Assembly: GCA_015056055.1 (NCBI GenBank)
Contig: SVHC01000005.1
Coordinates: forward strand, 1-64,000
DNA length: 64,000 nucleotides
Source of the DNA: Clostridiales bacterium
GTDB lineage: Bacteria > Bacillota > Clostridia > Christensenellales > Aristaeellaceae
Reading direction: 5' to 3'
A program made the position numbers and the translations under genes. The notes below the pieces were generated by a model. That model did not search any database and was not told where the DNA came from. It saw only the letters and a program-made list of their open reading frames with translations. Shown in pieces: positions 61,959 through 64,000 of the stretch; positions within the stretch are counted from its first letter, which is position 1; the number at the start of each line of letters is the position of its first letter.

Positions 61959-63743
61959 TCAGGATTTCAGGGTATATCCATCTTTTTCGTATATGTTCAC
62001 CCAATTTTTGATCCGCTCAAGGAACTCCGCATTGTTATTCGTTCCTTCCAGCATACCGATCAATTGCTCTGTTGCTTCCTGCTGATTTACACCGGAAAGA
62101 ATCCTGCGCATATCGAATGCAGCCTGAAGTTCTTCCTCGCTCATCAGCAAATCCTCCCTGCGAGTGCCGGAACGGTTCATATCGATCGCCGGGAAAATTC
62201 GTCTTTCCGAGAGCTTTCGGTCAAGATGCAGCTCCATATTGCCGGTACCCTTGAATTCCTCATAAATAATATCGTCCATTCGGCTGCCGGTTTCCACCAG
62301 CGCAGTAGCCAGAATCGTAAGGCTGCCGCCGTTTTCGATGTTGCGCGCAGCGCCAAAGAATCTCTTGGGCTTATTCAGCGCTCCCGGATCAAGTCCACCG
62401 GAAAGGGATCTGCCCGTAGGCGGAATCACCATATTATATGCCCTTGCAAGCCGCGTGATGGAGTCCATCAAAATCACGACATCTTTCCCCATTTCCACCA
62501 GGCGCTGCCCGCGCTCATAAACCATCTCTGCCAGGCGCACATGGTTTTCCGGCTGCATATCAAACGTGGAATACAGGACTTCTCCTTTGATTGAACGCTG
62601 GATATCCGTCACTTCTTCGGGACGCTCGTCAATCAAAAGTACAATCAATTGCACTTCCGGATGATTTTCTGTTATTGCATTTGCTATTTTCTTCAGGAGA
62701 GTCGTTTTTCCCGCCTTCGGCGGAGCAACAATCAAACCGCGCTGACCTTTGCCGATCGGAGCAATCATGTCGATCGCACGCAGCGCCAGATCACTCTTTT
62801 TCCTTTTGCTTTCAAGGCGCAGTCGTTCATTCGGGTACACCGGTGTCAGCGTTTCGAAGGCAGCTCTTTGCGCACATTCTTCCGGTGCAACGCCATTGAT
62901 CGCCGTAATATACAGCATGGCATTGTATCTGTCCCCTTCGCGCGAAGGGCGAATCTTACCGGCAACAAGATCTCCCGTGCGCAGCAAGAAACGGCGAATC
63001 TGTGCCATGGAAATGTACACGTCATACGAGCCGGGCATGTAGTTCTCCGCACGCAAAAATCCAAAGCCGTCGTTCAGAATTTCCAGTACACCCTCGCCGT
63101 CAGAGCATTCTCCGGAAGCAAGAAGATCCGGTACGCCGGGATTGGTTAGGCCATATTCAGAGCTGTATCCGCTTTCACGGCGACGGGAAGGTTCACGCAG
63201 CTTGAATACCGGCGACGGTTCATTACGTTCGGCCTGATCGCATCTCCAGTAGCCATTATCATAATTTGCCGCTTCTTCGCATCTGTGCATCTGTCGCGGA
63301 ACACTGATCCCATTCAGGCGATTCGGCCCGGGCTGCACATACCGGGTCTGTGGTCTTAAAGGCTGACGCGTTTCGCCCCGTTGCGGAGGAGTAAGCCTTT
63401 CATCATAGCGCTGCTCGAAATATGTATCCTCCGGCGCTTCTTCTTTCCACTCCGCCGCATCGTGATTGTCGGCTGTCGAATTCTCTCCGCCATTTTCGTC
63501 CGTCTTTTCAATAGGATTGAGAACCCGTGCGTTTTCCTGCGCATCGCTTTCTCCGGAGGCAGGCAAGCTTTCATCCTTCTTAAGAGTAACTTCCTCTTCG
63601 GCAGAAGCTGCATTTTCAACATGTGCAAGAATCAATTCAATCATATTTACTTTTGTGATTCCAGCCGAAAATTTCACGCCCAGTGTTTTTGCGATCTGCC
63701 GCAGTTCTGCGACCGTCTTTGCGTGAAGAGAACGATAATCCAT
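61959..63743 (-). CDS. rho: Transcription termination factor Rho
   Basis: This 594-residue protein starts with the SAP-like Rho_N domain ([20 protein letters not shown]), then a ~150-residue charged, low-complexity insertion. The cold-shock-like RNA-binding domain ([20 protein letters not shown]) and the RecA-type ATPase follow, with Walker [11 protein letters not shown] (K346). Rho terminates transcripts and surveils RNA. Long disordered insertions before the RNA-binding part are common in Clostridia. The start at 63743 has GGAGG seven bases upstream; the frame is open to 63851 but without a site. Confidence 0.96.
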   Translation of the reverse strand: MDYRSLHAKTVAELRQIAKTLGVKFSAGITKVNMIELILAHVENAASAEEEVTLKKDESLPASGESDAQENARVLNPIEKTDENGGENSTADNHDAAEWKEEAPEDTYFEQRYDERLTPPQRGETRQPLRPQTRYVQPGPNRLNGISVPRQMHRCEEAANYDNGYWRCDQAERNEPSPVFKLREPSRRRESGYSSEYGLTNPGVPDLLASGECSDGEGVLEILNDGFGFLRAENYMPGSYDVYISMAQIRRFLLRTGDLVAGKIRPSREGDRYNAMLYITAINGVAPEECAQRAAFETLTPVYPNERLRLESKRKKSDLALRAIDMIAPIGKGQRGLIVAPPKAGKTTLLKKIANAITENHPEVQLIVLLIDERPEEVTDIQRSIKGEVLYSTFDMQPENHVRLAEMVYERGQRLVEMGKDVVILMDSITRLARAYNMVIPPTGRSLSGGLDPGALNKPKRFFGAARNIENGGSLTILATALVETGSRMDDIIYEEFKGTGNMELHLDRKLSERRIFPAIDMNRSGTRREDLLMSEEELQAAFDMRRILSGVNQQEATEQLIGMLEGTNNNAEFLERIKNWVNIYEKDGYTLKS

Positions 63744-63822
63744 GCTCCACCCTCCAGTTACCGGATTTGTGATACCGCTATGTTTCTGTATTATATCCTC
63801 ATGTTCCACACCGTATGCATAG

Positions 63823-64000
63823 TTACCGATGTTTTTCCGGAACAATACCAACTACCACATCGCGTGTAACCGCCTGCTCGACCCAATGCGCCATACCATC
63901 GTAAATCTCGCCTTCCGCAATCTCAAACCCGGCCTTTTCAAGCGCTTCTGTCACCTGGATGCGTTTAAGCGTATTTACATTAAAAGCCAGCGCCGCTGCA
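63823..64000 (-). CDS. Partial gene, C-terminal end (unidentified)
   Basis: The last 58 or so codons of a leftward gene are visible before the window edge. The frame reads [20 protein letters not shown] and ends [12 protein letters not shown] do not recognise the family. It lies 80 bases before rho, so it may share its transcript. Confidence 0.55.
   Translation of the reverse strand, partial: AAALAFNVNTLKRIQVTEALEKAGFEIAEGEIYDGMAHWVEQAVTRDVVVGIVPEKHR

Overview
The window looks like a chromosomal stretch from an endospore-forming, anaerobic member of the Clostridia (Bacillota). The organism is probably a plant-fibre-using gut bacterium. Evidence for sporulation is dipicolinate synthase (dpaA/dpaB), the spoIIGA-sigE pair and two CotF-like coat proteins. 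Evidence for a fibre-degrading lifestyle is a set of xylan and plant-glycan hydrolases (two GH2, two GH3, GH10, GH29) with no signal peptides, suggesting imported oligosaccharides. The 16S 5' end at the left edge is of ordinary Clostridia type; I cannot name the genus.

Layout. 1-276: 5' end of a 16S gene with leader and a strong promoter, reading leftward. 325-4300: leftward sporulation block (dpaB, dpaA, a small NRDD-like protein, two coat proteins, sigE, spoIIGA). 4385-8900: rightward DegV protein, then a tyrosine T-box leader driving an aminotransferase, tyrS and a YigZ protein. 8929-11482: an AT-richer accessory patch (secreted small protein, HTH regulator, DUF2975 membrane protein, a 49-bp perfect palindrome, S66 peptidase). 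11482-14466: PadR/DUF1700/DUF4097 operon and an LPG-synthase-type membrane protein. 14639-22919: rightward housekeeping run recJ, rel, dtd, MBL hydrolase, hemZ and two cyclophilins.

23013-28355: the most unusual module. An ECF-type sigma factor and a membrane-anchored anti-sigma are followed by two tandem secreted proteins that fuse a propeller-like domain to an ABC-type solute-binding domain, with no permease or ATPase nearby. 28377-37322: a sugar-phosphate isomerase-like gene divergent from two tandem ~1,300-residue GH2 proteins with long unexplained C-terminal extensions. 37461-42410: three tandem M42 aminopeptidases and a large membrane protein. 42485-45202: flippase and a MalY/PatB-type enzyme.

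45224-47600: a second AT-richer and partly decayed patch. It has a truncated zinc-ribbon ORF, a membrane protein fused to a PstS-like domain, a paralog of the secreted protein from the first patch, and a DUF975 remnant. 47609-54137: leftward GH3-GH3-ABC (NMT1/SsuA-type) cluster. 54222-56392: tcdA and an intracellular-looking GH10 xylanase. 56402-57730: azlCD and a DUF1540 protein. 57790-59564: GT-C-like membrane protein and flavoprotein. 59835-61870: GH29 fucosidase and a MerR-like protein. 61959-63743: rho, then an unidentified partial gene at the right edge. I saw no CRISPR array, tRNA gene, transposase or prophage gene.
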